DNA of 64,000 bases from Phytohabitans sp037414955 (GCA_037414955.1 JBBEWH010000116.1:1-64000), one strand, 5' to 3'. Shown: positions 1-10,320, numbered from the stretch's first letter. Notes: generated from the sequence alone by a model not told the origin. Program-made: numbers and translations.

Positions 1-420
1 GCAACGCTGGTGGAACGCAAGACCCGCTTCACCGTGCTGGTGAAGCTGGCCGGCGATCACAGCGCGCAGACCGTCGGGGACGCCCTCATCGCCGCGTTCG
101 CCAAGCTGCCCACCCCGCTGAAGCGCACCCTGACCTGGGATCAAGGCAACGAGATGTTCCATCACGAGCGCATCGAGCAAGCCACCGGCCTGGGCATCTT
201 CTTCGCCGACCCGCACTCGCCCTGGCAGCGAGGCACCAACGAGAACACCAACGGCCTCCTGCGCCAGTACCTACCGAAAGGCACCGACCTCAACGGATGG
301 ACCGATGATCAGCTCGAAGAGATCGCCAGAGAGCTCAACGAGCGACCCCGACTATGCCTGAACGACAAGACCCCGAGCCAACTCATGCGACAATGGCGAC
401 GCCAACCGGCGACAAGCTGA
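1..420 (+). CDS. IS30-family transposase, C-terminal part (cut by window edge)
   Basis: The reading frame is open from the first base, so the gene starts outside the window; 139 codons remain before the TGA at 418-420. The product has the C-terminal half of an IS30-family DDE integrase core. The segment TWDQGNEM carries the second catalytic Asp, and ADPHSPWQRGTNENTNGLLR carries the catalytic Glu and the signature typical of this family. The closing KTPSQ motif is also usual in IS30 proteins. IS30 transposases cut and join element ends. The N-terminal HTH and first Asp cannot be checked here. A likely right terminal repeat follows directly. Confidence 0.9.
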   Translation, partial: ATLVERKTRFTVLVKLAGDHSAQTVGDALIAAFAKLPTPLKRTLTWDQGNEMFHHERIEQATGLGIFFADPHSPWQRGTNENTNGLLRQYLPKGTDLNGWTDDQLEEIARELNERPRLCLNDKTPSQLMRQWRRQPATS

Positions 421-421
421 T

Positions 422-445
422 TCGCAACGATCCCCAGAAACCGCC
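422..445 (+). repeat. Probable right terminal repeat of the IS30 element
   Basis: Directly after the transposase stop lies CGCAACGATCCCC-AGAAACCGCC, which resembles the GCAACGA...-type ends of actinobacterial IS30 elements. The left partner is outside the window, so the match rests on family resemblance only. IS982-type coding sequence begins immediately beyond it, which supports an element boundary here. Confidence 0.4.
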
Positions 446-1206
446 CCCTGCTGGGCTACCACAACGAGACCCGCTGGATCCGCTATGCCCGAAAGTCGAT
501 CATTCACCTGTTTCCTCACCTTCCCAAGCAGCCCGGCTACAACAAGCGCCTGCGGGCGCTCAGTGGCCAGTTGGCGTACTTCATCGCGGCCCTGGTCACC
601 GACACCGACCTGTGGCGGCACCCGATCCGGATCGCCGACTCGACCCCGGTGCCGTGTGGCATGTCCCGGGAGGCCGCGCGGCGTTCGGAGCTTGCCATCT
701 GGGCCGGCTACGGCTATTGCGCGTCGCATTCGCGGTTGTTCTGGGGGTTGCGCCTGCATCTGGTAACCACCGTGCACGGTCTACCAGTCGCGTTCGCTTT
801 GACCAACGCCAAGACCGACGAACGTGAGGTCCTCGTTGACCTGGTAAGCATGCAGCCGAACATGTTTCACCACCCGGACGGACTGATTCTGATGGTGGAC
901 AAGGGTTACCGCGACCGCGACACCGAAACCTGGCTGGGCGACAGGGGCATCACCGTCGTGCGACCCGCGTACCGCGGCGAACCAGACCGGCCCGGTCGTG
1001 GCCTGCTGCGCGCGGTACGGCAGAGCATCGAATCGGTCAATGAGACTTTGAAGAGCCAACTCGACCTCGAACAGCACGGCGGACGCACCATGACGGGTGT
1101 TGCCGTGCGGATCCTGCAACGCGTGCTGGCCCTGACCGCGGTGATCTGGCACAACTGGCGGACCGGACAGCCGATCATGCGATCCCTGACCGCCTACGAC
1201 CACTGA
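446..1206 (+). pseudogene. IS982-family transposase, 5'-truncated
   Basis: The frame reads without a stop from the IS30 boundary through RYARKSIIHLFPHLPKQPGY, a typical IS982 internal sequence, to the TGA at 1204-1206. It keeps the DDE core: first Asp in IADSTPVPCG, second Asp in LMVDKGYRDRD and a Glu in SIESVNETLKSQL. About 250 residues are present and the family is usually somewhat longer; the N-terminal part is replaced by the IS30 end. I infer that IS30 inserted into this IS982 copy or that a deletion joined them. No start codon with a ribosome site is obvious, so it is probably inactive. Confidence 0.8.
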
Positions 1207-1347
1207 CCCCTTGGTAGGGTCGGGAGCTGGCGCGGTGCGTCCCCCTGCGGTAGGTCCTGGGGCCTTCAGTGCCGCCGGTTTCCCGTCGGTTGTCCCACCC
1301 CAGTGACCGTGGTCAGGTTCGTACCCGTTTCCAACTCCCGCCACCTC

Positions 1348-1380
1348 GAACCGTGCATGCGGTTCTCCCGCACACGGCTC
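1348..1380 (-). ncRNA. Group II intron domain V (catalytic hairpin)
   Basis: Read on the minus strand, an 8-bp lower stem (GAGCCGTG with CACGGTTC, one G-T pair), a two-base TG bulge, a 5-bp upper stem (TGCGG with CCGCA) and a GAGAA loop match domain V. The conserved AGC catalytic triad is in the opening GAGC. Its first bases overlap the TGA stop of the reverse transcriptase gene. Confidence 0.85.
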
Positions 1381-2755
1381 ACCGACGCCGTTCACCGCCG
1401 GCATTCGACCTTCCCCGCCAGTCCCGGAAGGGTCTGGGTGGAACAACGATTCCCGACAGGGTGACCAGACCCAGCGTGTCCACCGACTGGAAGGCAACCA
1501 CCGACCAACCGAACCTGCGGGATCGGCGGTGCCGCTTGGCATACACCAACGCCAGCCGCATCAACGCATAGCCTCTGATCTTGCCGAAGTGCTGGGAAGA
1601 GACGCCATATCGAAAATACGCGGCCCAGCCACGCAGGAACCGATTGATGTCCTCCACCATCACCGTCACCGGCAGCAGCAACCGGGACCGGTCGGTCAAC
1701 TCCCGAATCCGGTCCCGGGCGTGCCGCATGGCCCTGTCCGCGGGCCAACGGGCCAGAAACGTCACCCGCCGGCGCCCGGTCTTCCCGGACGAGCGCACCA
1801 GCCGGTGGTGAAAGCCGAGAAAGTCCAGCCCTTCCCCACCGACCTCCAGGTGCACGATCCGGGTCTTGGCCGCCTTGGGCTGCAACCCCAGTTCCGCCAA
1901 CAAGACCGTGATCCGCGCCAACGCGGCCTCGGCCTGCTGCCTGGACTTGCACACCGCGATCACATCGTCGGCATAGCGCACGAGGACCCCGTGTTCGCGC
2001 GTCGACCATTGCCGGTCCAACCGGTGCAGGTAGACATTGCACAACATCGGAGAAATCACCCCACCCTGCGCAGCACCCGTCACCGGGCGCCGTACCCGCC
2101 CGTCCTCCATCACTCCCGCACGCAGGATCGCGCGCAGCAGCTTGAGGACCGTCTGATCACAGACACGTTCCTGCACCGCCTGCATCAACTGCTCATGCGG
2201 AATCGCCGAAAAGCAGTCGGCGATGTCCGTCTCGACCACCCACCGCCTACCCCGCCAGGACTCATCAATCAAGACCTGCAAGGCATCGTGCGCCGAACGC
2301 TTCGGGCGGAACCCGAAGCTGCACGCCAGCATGTCCGCCTCGAAGACCGGCTCGAGCACGATCTTCAGCGCGGCCTGCACGATGCGGTCCCGAACCGAAG
2401 GAATCGACAACGGCCTGCGCTCCGACGTGCCGGGCTTCGGGATGAAGACCCGGCGCGCGGGCAGCGGCCGATAGCTGCCGTCCTTCAACTCGGCGGCCAG
2501 TTCATCGAGCAGCCGGACAATCCCGTACTGCTCGACCTGGTCCAGGGTGACCTTGTCGATGCCCGGTGCGCCATCGTTTACGCGCACCGCGACCCACGCA
2601 CGCCACAGCACGTCTCTGCGGTAGACCTTGTCCGCAAGCGCGTGGAACCGTCGTCCGGGATCGGCCTTCGCCGCCCGGTAGAGCGCATGCTGCAAGGCAC
2701 GAACCGGATCACGAACCGATCCCAAAGCGGTGGGACTAGCCAAAACGGCACTCAC
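1379..2755 (-). CDS. ltrA: Group II intron reverse transcriptase/maturase
   Basis: This 458-residue protein copies the intron into DNA and helps it splice. RT blocks are in order: FIPKPGTSERRPLSIPSVRD near 104-123, VVETDIADCFS near 173-183 with a catalytic Asp, GAAQGGVISPMLCN near 227-240, YADD at 261-264, and GLDFLGFHH further on. The maturase (X) region includes RFLRGWAAYFRYG. No HNH endonuclease domain follows, so homing would depend on nicked or single-stranded targets, as in other endonuclease-less introns. The GTG start at 2755 has a good GGAGGTGCC ribosome site. The frame is intact, so the intron may still be mobile. Confidence 0.93.
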   Translation of the reverse strand: MSAVLASPTALGSVRDPVRALQHALYRAAKADPGRRFHALADKVYRRDVLWRAWVAVRVNDGAPGIDKVTLDQVEQYGIVRLLDELAAELKDGSYRPLPARRVFIPKPGTSERRPLSIPSVRDRIVQAALKIVLEPVFEADMLACSFGFRPKRSAHDALQVLIDESWRGRRWVVETDIADCFSAIPHEQLMQAVQERVCDQTVLKLLRAILRAGVMEDGRVRRPVTGAAQGGVISPMLCNVYLHRLDRQWSTREHGVLVRYADDVIAVCKSRQQAEAALARITVLLAELGLQPKAAKTRIVHLEVGGEGLDFLGFHHRLVRSSGKTGRRRVTFLARWPADRAMRHARDRIRELTDRSRLLLPVTVMVEDINRFLRGWAAYFRYGVSSQHFGKIRGYALMRLALVYAKRHRRSRRFGWSVVAFQSVDTLGLVTLSGIVVPPRPFRDWRGRSNAGGERRR

Positions 2756-3335
2756 CGGGCACCTCCAGACAACAAACGCATCGACGAAGTAGCGGCCCTT
2801 CCCTCACCGGCGGTTCTGTTGTCCGCTCGGCTCAAGCAGTACTACGGCCGCCTCCGACGCCCACCCGGCCAGTGATCCACTTCCCGGCGTAAACCAGTTA
2901 TAGGACACCACGCTCCGGCGACACTTCCGCAGGTCACCAGGCCGGGGAGGGCCTCCCCAGTTCCCGCCGCCACCCTCGATACGTTCCGTGCCCCCTACGC
3001 CGGGGAGTTCCTGACGGCTGCAATCCAGGCTCTACACCGCGTCCATGGCCTTCACCCCGTATTCGCGGGCTCGGCTCTCCCTTGGCCCACCCTCACAGGC
3101 AGGTGACGTAACGACGCCGCAGGCTTCGCTTCACGCTACGGACCGCATCGTCGCTCCCCCCACAAGGGCTTTTGACACTGGGCTTCGACCCGGCCCGTTT
3201 CCAGACCGGACCGCCAGCCTGCTACCGGGCCTCCTGGCAGCTACCCGGACCGGACTTCCACCGGCAGGCGACGACGAGCTGACGAACCACAGGATCAGCC
3301 CCTCACGGCTTCACCCCCCGTTCTGCTGGGCGCAC

Positions 3336-3539
3336 GAATCGATCATCTAGGGGCGTTGCTAACGAACGTGCGACCAAGGATCAAAAAAGTTGATCATCGA
3401 AACCGTCCTGGCCCTACCAGTGGTAATGGTCGGAAGGGCTCGAACGGGCGAATACAAGACGGTTGGATTACGTCACTCTGCCAGTCCGGAACCCCCAATA
3501 GTGTGAAGGTCCAGATATGCCAGCGCGGAGCCTGACCCG
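3336..3539. other. Short non-coding stretch flanking the intron
   Basis: About 200 bases between the intron 5' end and the stop of the next gene. The intron's upstream exon on the minus strand ends GATGATCGATTC. A small hairpin GATCAA/TTGATC (3379-3384 with 3390-3395) lies nearby; endonuclease-less group II introns often settle beside hairpins, but this one is about 45 bases away. No gene is recognisable. Confidence 0.4.
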
Positions 3540-4499
3540 TCACTCCTTCAGTATGCGTCGGGCCAGCCGGTCCACCTTCCGGTGGTCCCGGTGCCCAGGC
3601 ACCCACTGCTCCGGCTCGCCGATGGTGAGCTCGGCACGACCGTCCGGCAGCTCGGCCGCGCCCTTCGGAGGGCCGCCGAGCTGCCGGACCTGTTCGGCGG
3701 TGAGCACCTGGTACCACAGTGGACGCGGCTGCGCGGCCTCGTACCGCGTGTTGTCGGACAGCCAGACGCTGCCCGTGCGCGTCACCTGGGCGGTGACCCC
3801 CGCCCAGCCGAGCACGCCGGCGTGCCGCCGGATGTGGTCGCGCAGCTCCCGCATCCGGTAGGCCACCTCGGCGGCGCCCCACCCGGCGCCGGCCGCCGTG
3901 AGGGTCGGACCGCTGATGTGGGACGACGGGAAACACACCGCGGCCGCGGCGGTGGCGAAGTCGGTGGTGAGCACGCTCGCGCCCGCGTTGCCGCGTAGGA
4001 CGATGTCTAGCATCGGGCGCACGCTGGCCCAGGACAGCCGCGACTCCATCGAGACGATCACGCCGAGCAGCTCGTCGCCGGGCCGCTGCCGGGCGTGCAG
4101 CCAGTCGAGCGCCACCGTGACCACCTCGGCGGTGGGCGGCATGCCGATCCTCTGGCCGGGCCAGCGCAGCATCGCCCGGGCCATCACCGGGAACTCGTCC
4201 AGCGCCAGGTAGCGGTCGCCGATCTCGGGCGGGGGAACGATCTCGCCGTCGAACTCCAGCCCCGCGGCGAAGCGTTCGAGGGCGTTCCGGCGGGCGGCGG
4301 GTGCGCCGTCGCCGAAATCCACCATCAGCAACCAGCCACCCGGGACGGCATCCGGCCCGAACACGGGTGCGTCGAACCGGGCCGCCGCCGCGGCCAGCGA
4401 CGCCGCCGGCCGCTCGGGCTCGGGAGACCGCACCAGCATGACGACCGTCTCCTGCGAGCGGAGCAGTCGCAGCAGGGCGGGAGCGATGGTCACGGGCAT
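3540..4499 (-). CDS. Hypothetical protein downstream of the RHS gene; candidate immunity protein
   Basis: A 319-residue soluble protein with no family I recognise, no signal peptide and no membrane segment. The start at 4499 lies 28 bases after the RHS stop on the same strand, so the two genes are almost certainly co-transcribed. In RHS loci the gene directly after the toxin tail is usually its immunity protein; that is the basis for the suggestion, not sequence similarity. At 319 residues it would be larger than most immunity proteins, so another role is possible. The upstream ribosome site is weak (AGGG). Confidence 0.6.
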   Translation of the reverse strand: MPVTIAPALLRLLRSQETVVMLVRSPEPERPAASLAAAAARFDAPVFGPDAVPGGWLLMVDFGDGAPAARRNALERFAAGLEFDGEIVPPPEIGDRYLALDEFPVMARAMLRWPGQRIGMPPTAEVVTVALDWLHARQRPGDELLGVIVSMESRLSWASVRPMLDIVLRGNAGASVLTTDFATAAAAVCFPSSHISGPTLTAAGAGWGAAEVAYRMRELRDHIRRHAGVLGWAGVTAQVTRTGSVWLSDNTRYEAAQPRPLWYQVLTAEQVRQLGGPPKGAAELPDGRAELTIGEPEQWVPGHRDHRKVDRLARRILKE

Positions 4500-4527
4500 C
4501 GTTGCGACCCTATCCGGACGCCGGCGC

Positions 4528-7500
4528 TCACACCTGCTGCTCCGCCGGGTCGCGCGGTGCGGGGATCGGCACCGGGATCTGGATCGGCGGCGGCTTGATG
4601 TCGTGCCTCGGAACCTTGGCCCGCACGGGCGCCGGCGCCTTGTTGTCCTTCGCGAAATAGATGTGCCCGGCCTGATTGCCGAGCCCCCAGACGTAGACGA
4701 CGCTGCCGCCGGTCACCCGGTTAAGGAAGCTGGTGACCACGCCGAAGCCGTTGGCCCAGTCCTGGAGCTCGGTGCTGGCCTCGATGTTCAGGCCCCAGAC
4801 GCCACCGGCGTGGATGATGTAGTCGGTGATCTGTTTCTGGACCTGGCCGACGGTGGCCGGCCCCTTCCACCGTTTCACCTCGAACAGCAGGCGCTCCTCG
4901 GTCAGGATGTCGAAGCGGAAGTTCTGCGTACGCGGATCAGCCTCGTCCGGCATCTGCCCTTTCTGCCCGGTCTCCCAGTCGACGTCTTTGCTGATCCGGG
5001 TCGAGCCGCCGAAGAACCGCCAGACCTTCCAGCCGGCGTTCTGGCGCCGCCAGTTGAGGTGCTCGATGGTGAACGCCTGTGCGGCCGCCTCCGGCCGGCG
5101 CGAGTTCCAGTACCGGTTGAGCTCGGCGGGGTCGGCGTCCAGCGCCTTCAGCGACAGCGCGCCGCGGGTGAACAGGCACGCCTTGCCCTGGAAGCACTTG
5201 CGGTGCGACTCGTGCGAATTGCCCGGGTCGGCCGGGCAGCCCGCGCACGCGAGCAGCTTGACCAGCAGGTTCGCCACCAGGTTGCCGATCGCGGTGCCGA
5301 TGCCGATGCCGATCGTGCCGAGCGGGTCGATGACGTTCAGCGGGTCGTTGCCCGCGTAGACATACGGGTTCGCGGCATGCCCGGCGCCGCCCAGCACGGA
5401 GATCGGGTCGCGGGTGGTGAACCGGCCGAGGTCGGGCCGGTAGTGTCGGGCCCGCAGATAGACGACCCCGTCGTGCTCGAGCTCGCCGCGGTAGCCGAAC
5501 CGGGGGAGGTCGTAGCGGTCGCCGGTGCGCACGTCGAGCGGGACGCCGAACGGGTCGTGCCCGCCCGGGCCGACCCACGGCACGGTCGGCGGCGTCGGCA
5601 GCGCCGAGCCGTCGGCGGCGCGGGCGAAGATCTCCGCGCCGCCGCCGGTGACCGCGAACATCCGGCCGTGGCCGTAGACGAAACGGGCGTCGGCCGGCGC
5701 CGGTGTGCCCGTGCGCGCGGCCCCGGCGACATCCTGGACGAGGATCTGTGGCACGGCGGTGTCCACGTCCCACAGGTAACGGGCCGAGGTCTCGCGCGGG
5801 TGCTGGTCGCCGGTCCGGGCGTCCGACCCGGTGGCGAAGCCGACCAGCAGGCCGTTGCCGTCGTACGTGTACCTATACCGCTCGCTGTCCCGGTCCTCCC
5901 GCACGGTGACCGTCACCGGCCGCCCGAACCCGTCGTACTCGACGGTGCGGCGCAGGTCGCCCCCGGTCTCCTCGATCAGTCGCCCGGAGCCGTCGTGGCG
6001 GTAGCGGAGGTCGCCGCGCCCGGCGTCGATCCGGGTGAGCTGGTCCGCGGCGTCGTAGGTGTACCGCGTCTGCTCGCGGGCCCGGGTTAGGGAGATGCGG
6101 TTGCCGACCGTGTCGTAGGCCAGCGCGACCTCGTCGGCGTCCCGGCCGCCGCCGCGCCACGCGAACCGGGTGAGCTGTCCGGCGACGTCGTACGAGTAGG
6201 TCTCGGTCACGTCGCTGCCGATGCGCTCGATCAGCCGCCCGTCCGCGTCATAGCGCATCCGGGCCTCGATCGCCGGCACCCCGTCGCGGATCTCCCGGTA
6301 CGCCGACAGCAGCCCGCCCTCGTACCGGTACCGCCGGGCCCACCGCCGCGGCAACTGCTCGGTGATCAGCCGCCCGTCCGGGTCCACCGCGTACACCACC
6401 TCGCCGGCCCGGGAGTCGCGCAGGCCGACCAGCCGGCCGCACAGGTCATACTCGTAGCGGACCGTGCTGCCGTCCGGATACGTGAGCCGGATCCGCTGGC
6501 CGGCCGCGTCGAAGCCCGCCGACACCACCGCGCCGTCCGGGGCGGTGACGGTGGTCAGCCGGCCGGCCGGGTCATAGGCGTACGTGGTGGTGCCGGTCAG
6601 GTCGCTCATCGAAGTCCGCCGGCCGGCCGCGTCGTACGCGAACGAGATCGCGTCGTTGCCGGAGGTCATCCCGGTCAGGCGCTCGGCCGCGTCGTAGGTC
6701 CGGCGCACCGTACGACCGGACGGGTCGATCACCGCGGCCAGGTTGCCGGCCACGTCGTACTCGCGACGGGTGACGCGGCCGAGCGGGTCGATCATCGACG
6801 TCTCCCGCCGGTTGACGTCGTAGGTGAACCGCGTGACGGCGCCCTTCGCGTCGGTGATGGTGATCAGGTTGCCGGCCGTGTCGTAGGCGTACCGGGTCAC
6901 GCCGCCGCGCGGGTCGATGGACGCCGTGATCCGGTGGGCCCTGTCGTACTCGTAGCGTTGCACCGAGCCGCTGGGCGAGATCACCGCGGACCGGTCGCCG
7001 TCCGCCGTGTACTGATACCGGGTGACCCAGCCGCGGGGATCGATGGACGCGGACAGCAGCCCGTCGGCGTAGCGGAAGCTCGTGGTCAGTCCGGCCGGTG
7101 TGGTGGTGGAGAGGCGGCGGCCGTCGGCGTCGTACACATACCGGGTGATACCACCCATCGGATCCGTCACCTTCACCACCCGCCCGGCCGCGTCGTAGCG
7201 GTAGGTAGTCGTGCGCCCCAGCGGGTCGACCACCGTGGCCGGCTGCCCCAGGGCCGTCCACGTACGCCGTGTGACCGCGCCGGTCGGGTCGGTCTCGGTC
7301 AGGATCCGGCCGGCCGCGTCGTAGGTGGTGCGCCAGACGCCGCCCACCGGGTCGGTGCGAGAGATCTCCCGGTCGTTGAGGTCGTATTCATAGCGCCACA
7401 CCGCGCCGGTCGGGTCGGTGACCTCGGTCGCGTTCCCGCGCTCGTCCCAGACGATGGTGGTGGCACCGGTCTCGTCCTCCTCGCGGATCACCCGGCCGTC

Positions 7501-9143
7501 GGGATCGTAGGCCAGACTTGTGGTCCGGCCGTCCGGTCCGGTCACGGTGGTCAGGCGGCCACGCGGGTCGTACGCCATGGTGGACGCGGCGCCGCCGGCC
7601 TCGGCGATCGACGAGAGGTTGCCGGAGCTGTCGTACTCCTGAACGGTCACCTCGCCGGCGGAGTTCGTGATGCGGGCCGGTCGCCCGGACGGGGTGTACT
7701 CGTAGCTGGTCACCGCCCCGCCGGGCGTGGTGCTCTCCAGGAGCAGCCCGGACGCGGAGTAGCGGAACCGGCGGGTGCGGTCGCCCGGGTCGGTGACCGC
7801 CACGACCCGCCCGGCCGGTCGTGCTCGTACCGGGTGCGGTCGCCGGCCGGCGTGACCGTCTCGACCCGCCGACCTGCGTCGTCGTAGTGGTGCCGCCAGA
7901 CGTGGCCTTCGGGGTCGGTCACCGCAGTGAGGTTGCGCCGCTGGTCGTACGCGTACTCGGTGCTGCTGCCGGTCGGGTCGACTACCCGGGTGATCAGGCC
8001 GTCGGACACGTCGTAGCGGGTGCGGTTGCCGAGCGGGTCGGTGACGGCGGTCGGGCGGCGGCTGTCGGTGCCGTACTCGAACGTGGTCCGGCCGCCCAGC
8101 GGGTCGGTCTGGGCGGCCAGGCGGTTCCGGTCGTCGTACGCGTACCGGGTGGTGGCCTGCCCCCAGGAGACGTCCGCGACGTTGCCCCGCTCGTCGTAGC
8201 CGACCGTGACGCGGGTGCCGCCCGCCGTCGTGCCGCCGACGAGCCGGCCCTGCTCGTCGAACTCGGTCGACGAGTCCGCGCCGGCCGGATCGGTGAAACC
8301 GACGACGTGGCCCGCGGCGTCGTGCCGGAACACCATGCGCGCGCCCGCCGGCCCGCCGGCCACGACCACGGTGGTGGTACCAGCGTCGTCGTAGGACACC
8401 TCGATCGTCTCGCCGTCGGCATTGGTCTGACGGACCACCCGACCGATGTCGTCGTAGGCGTTGGCCACAAGGGTCCGCCCGTCCGGGTCGGCCACCCGCG
8501 CCAGCCAGCCGCCCTCGTATTCGTACGAGGTCACCGCGCCGTCGAAGGAGGCGACCTGCACCAAGGCGCCGTCGGCGGCGTAGCCGTACGCCACCGCGCG
8601 GCCGTCAGCCGTACGCACCCCGGAGGCCCGGCCCTCCGCATCGTAGGCCACGTCGATCCGACGGCCGGTCGAATGGGTGACCGAGGAGAGCCGACCCTGC
8701 TCGTCATAGGCCAGGTCGGTACGATCGCCCACCTCGGTGTGCCGTAGATACCGCCCGAGGCTGTCGAAGGTGGACACTCCGCCGTCGGCAAACTCCAGCC
8801 GATAGCCGCCGTCTACCGCGATGAGGTCGGCCGCCAGGTCCGCCGGCCGGTGGAAACCGTCCCCGTCCCGTATGAAGGTCAGCACGCGCCCGTCGCCGCT
8901 GCGTAGCGCGACATCACCGTTGCCCCGTACCAGGAGAGCGGTCGCCCACGTGTGGGTCCAACCGCCGTCGCCGCGCGAGTTGTATGTGCGGGCCCAGCCC
9001 GGCGCCTCGGCGACATCGACGTCGATCCGGCAGTAGTTTCCGATCGCCGTGTTGATTCCGGCACCCACCACGCCGTAGCCGGGCGGCTGTCCCAGCAGTT
9101 CCACGACCGGGCGCGTGACAGCATCAGCTGATTGTTCTGGCAT
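4528..9143 (-). pseudogene. RHS-repeat polymorphic toxin with predicted PD-(D/E)XK nuclease tail, interrupted by one frameshift
   Basis: From the ATG at 9143 (preceded by GGGGAT) the protein opens with a DUF6531-like region (GAGINTAIGNYCRID). Many YD/RHS repeats follow (patterns such as YDxxGR and Gxxxxxxxxx(T/R)xYxYD), then the RHS core YLRARHYRPDLGRFTTRDP and ANPYVYAGNDPLN. The last ~250 residues differ: RFDILTEERLLFEVKRWKG (4861-4920) gives a D...ExK arrangement followed by a helix, which predicts a restriction-endonuclease fold. A one-base deletion at about 7815-7817 puts the first 440 codons in one frame and the rest in another; a -1 shift rejoins them into about 1538 residues. There is no signal peptide. 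It could be a pseudogene, a phase variant or a sequencing error. Confidence 0.85.
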
Positions 9144-9191
9144 GACATCCCCGTGTCGAACAATGCGGCCCGAACCAAACACGCTGATCAC

Positions 9192-9755
9192 CGTGACGTT
9201 TTACGTCCGTTTCAAGGCATGTGTCCTCGATCAGTCAGGTCGGCTAGCTTTCGCCCGGCGTCGTCAACGGGCGCCCATTGACCTGGCTACGGATCGACGA
9301 GCTCGCGACAGCGGCCGCCGTGTTCACCACCACGGTCGACCCGGGTGGTGGATCCCGGTACTGTTCATCGTCCCTGACCTGTCGTGTCTCGGGTACGTCG
9401 GCGGTCCGCGGATCGGCGCCTGGATCTACAACGTGGTGCGCTCCGCACCGCTGTCGCTCGTCCCGGTGGCCGCCGGAACCCGATGGCATCTCACTGCGCT
9501 GAGCGTCGCTGGCGCAATCTGTCGGTCTGTACCGCCACCGCCCCGGACGCTTCGCCGTCGGCGATCCTCGAGTATTCCGTGCCGTCGAGGAACGGCCGCG
9601 CTGCGGAGACGGCCGCCTCGGCCGCCACCTCAAGACGCGCCTGCGGCACCTCGGGGAGATTCGCGGCAGGGCGAGCGTCACGACAGTGACCGCGGCCTGG
9701 TGCAGATCCTGTTCCAAGCTCATGCCGCCAAGCGTCCCGACCGGCCCGGCCTTGG
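9192..9755. other. Upstream region of the RHS gene with faint coding relics
   Basis: No intact gene is visible. On the minus strand near 9500-9725 two frames together give EVPQARLEVAAEAAVSAARP and DGTEYSRIADGEASGAVAVQ, which look like pieces of one small degraded protein whose start could be the ATG of MSLEQDLHQAAV. The family is unknown. The RHS promoter should lie in 9192-9400, but I see no confident -35/-10 pair. Confidence 0.3.
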
Positions 9756-10260
9756 TGGAAGACCACCGGTTCCGGCGCCCGCGGCAGGTCGACGCGGCGG
9801 CCGGTGCCGGTCGGGTCGGTCTTGCTGCCGGCGACCAGCAGCCGCAGCCCTTCGGGGACGAGCTCGAGGTGGTCGACCGGCAGCCCGGCCAGCTCTTCGC
9901 GGCGCAGCGCGGCCAGGTAGCCGACGGTGAGTAGGCACCGGTCGCGTAGCGCGGCCAGGTGCGCGCGCCGGGCCGGTAGCGGCGCGGCCGGGCGGGGTCG
10001 TCGGTGGGCAGGGTGGCGAGCATCGCCGCGAGCAGCGGCAGCCCGATGGCGCTGACGCCTTCGGCGGGTCGGCCGTGGACGCGTCGGACGCCGTCGCGGA
10101 TGCGGCGTAGCCGGGGGTCGTCGGTGAGCGGCAGCAACCCCGCGTCCAGGTGCTGGTCCCGGATTGCGGCGAGCCGACCGTCCATGGCGGACACGGCGAG
10201 GTGATCGCGGGCCAGCTGCCCGCAACTGTCGTCCTGCCGACACCGGCGAACACCGGTCGG
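9756..10260 (-). pseudogene. Tyrosine recombinase (integrase) relic, frameshifted
   Basis: Two minus-strand frames together read as one phage-type integrase. The first gives GRLAAIRDQHLDAG, DDPRLRRIRDGVRRVHGRPA and LPLLAAMLATLPTDDPAR. The second continues RDRCLLTVGYLAALRREELA and LRLLVAGSKTDPTGTGRRVD. The switch lies at about 9965-9985. ALRREEL contains the first catalytic Arg of the RHRRY set; the HxxR box and Tyr are absent, so the C-terminal catalytic half is lost. A dead remnant of a former mobile element. Confidence 0.75.
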
Positions 10261-10320
10261 GAACCGCGGGACTAACTGACCGGGTGACAGCACATCAAAG
10301 ACTTTGGAACGGAGCCCTTC

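Larger units (their letters stand above)
1290..3335 (-). mobile_element. Group II intron (retrotransposing ribozyme plus its maturase gene)
   Basis: The minus strand begins GTGCGCCCAGC at 3335, the consensus 5' end of bacterial group II introns. About 580 nt of non-coding sequence (domains I-III and the start of IV) precede the reverse transcriptase gene. A textbook domain V hairpin lies at 1348-1380. The 5' boundary is therefore well supported. The 3' end is only estimated at 1260-1310 because I could not fold domain VI with certainty. The intron lies between the IS982 remnant and the RHS region. The intron RNA self-splices and, with its protein, can retrohome into DNA. Confidence 0.8.

Noticed and set aside
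3391..3500. tRNA-like sequence near 3.4 kb (CTCGAACGGGC)
   Set aside because: A T-loop-like string alone; no acceptor stem, D-arm or anticodon arm could be assembled on either strand. No tRNA was found elsewhere in the window.
7801..7830. Programmed -1 frameshift joining the two RHS parts
   Set aside because: No slippery heptamer or clear downstream structure at the site; mutation, phase change or sequencing error is simpler.
4438..7887. Long plus-strand frames (550 and 317 codons) opposite the first RHS gene
   Set aside because: Shadow frames produced by the RHS repeat codon pattern; no ribosome site or domain content.
9115..9930. 271-codon plus-strand frame opposite the RHS start and integrase relic
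   Set aside because: Arg/Pro/Ala-rich with no start signal; it covers relics on the other strand.
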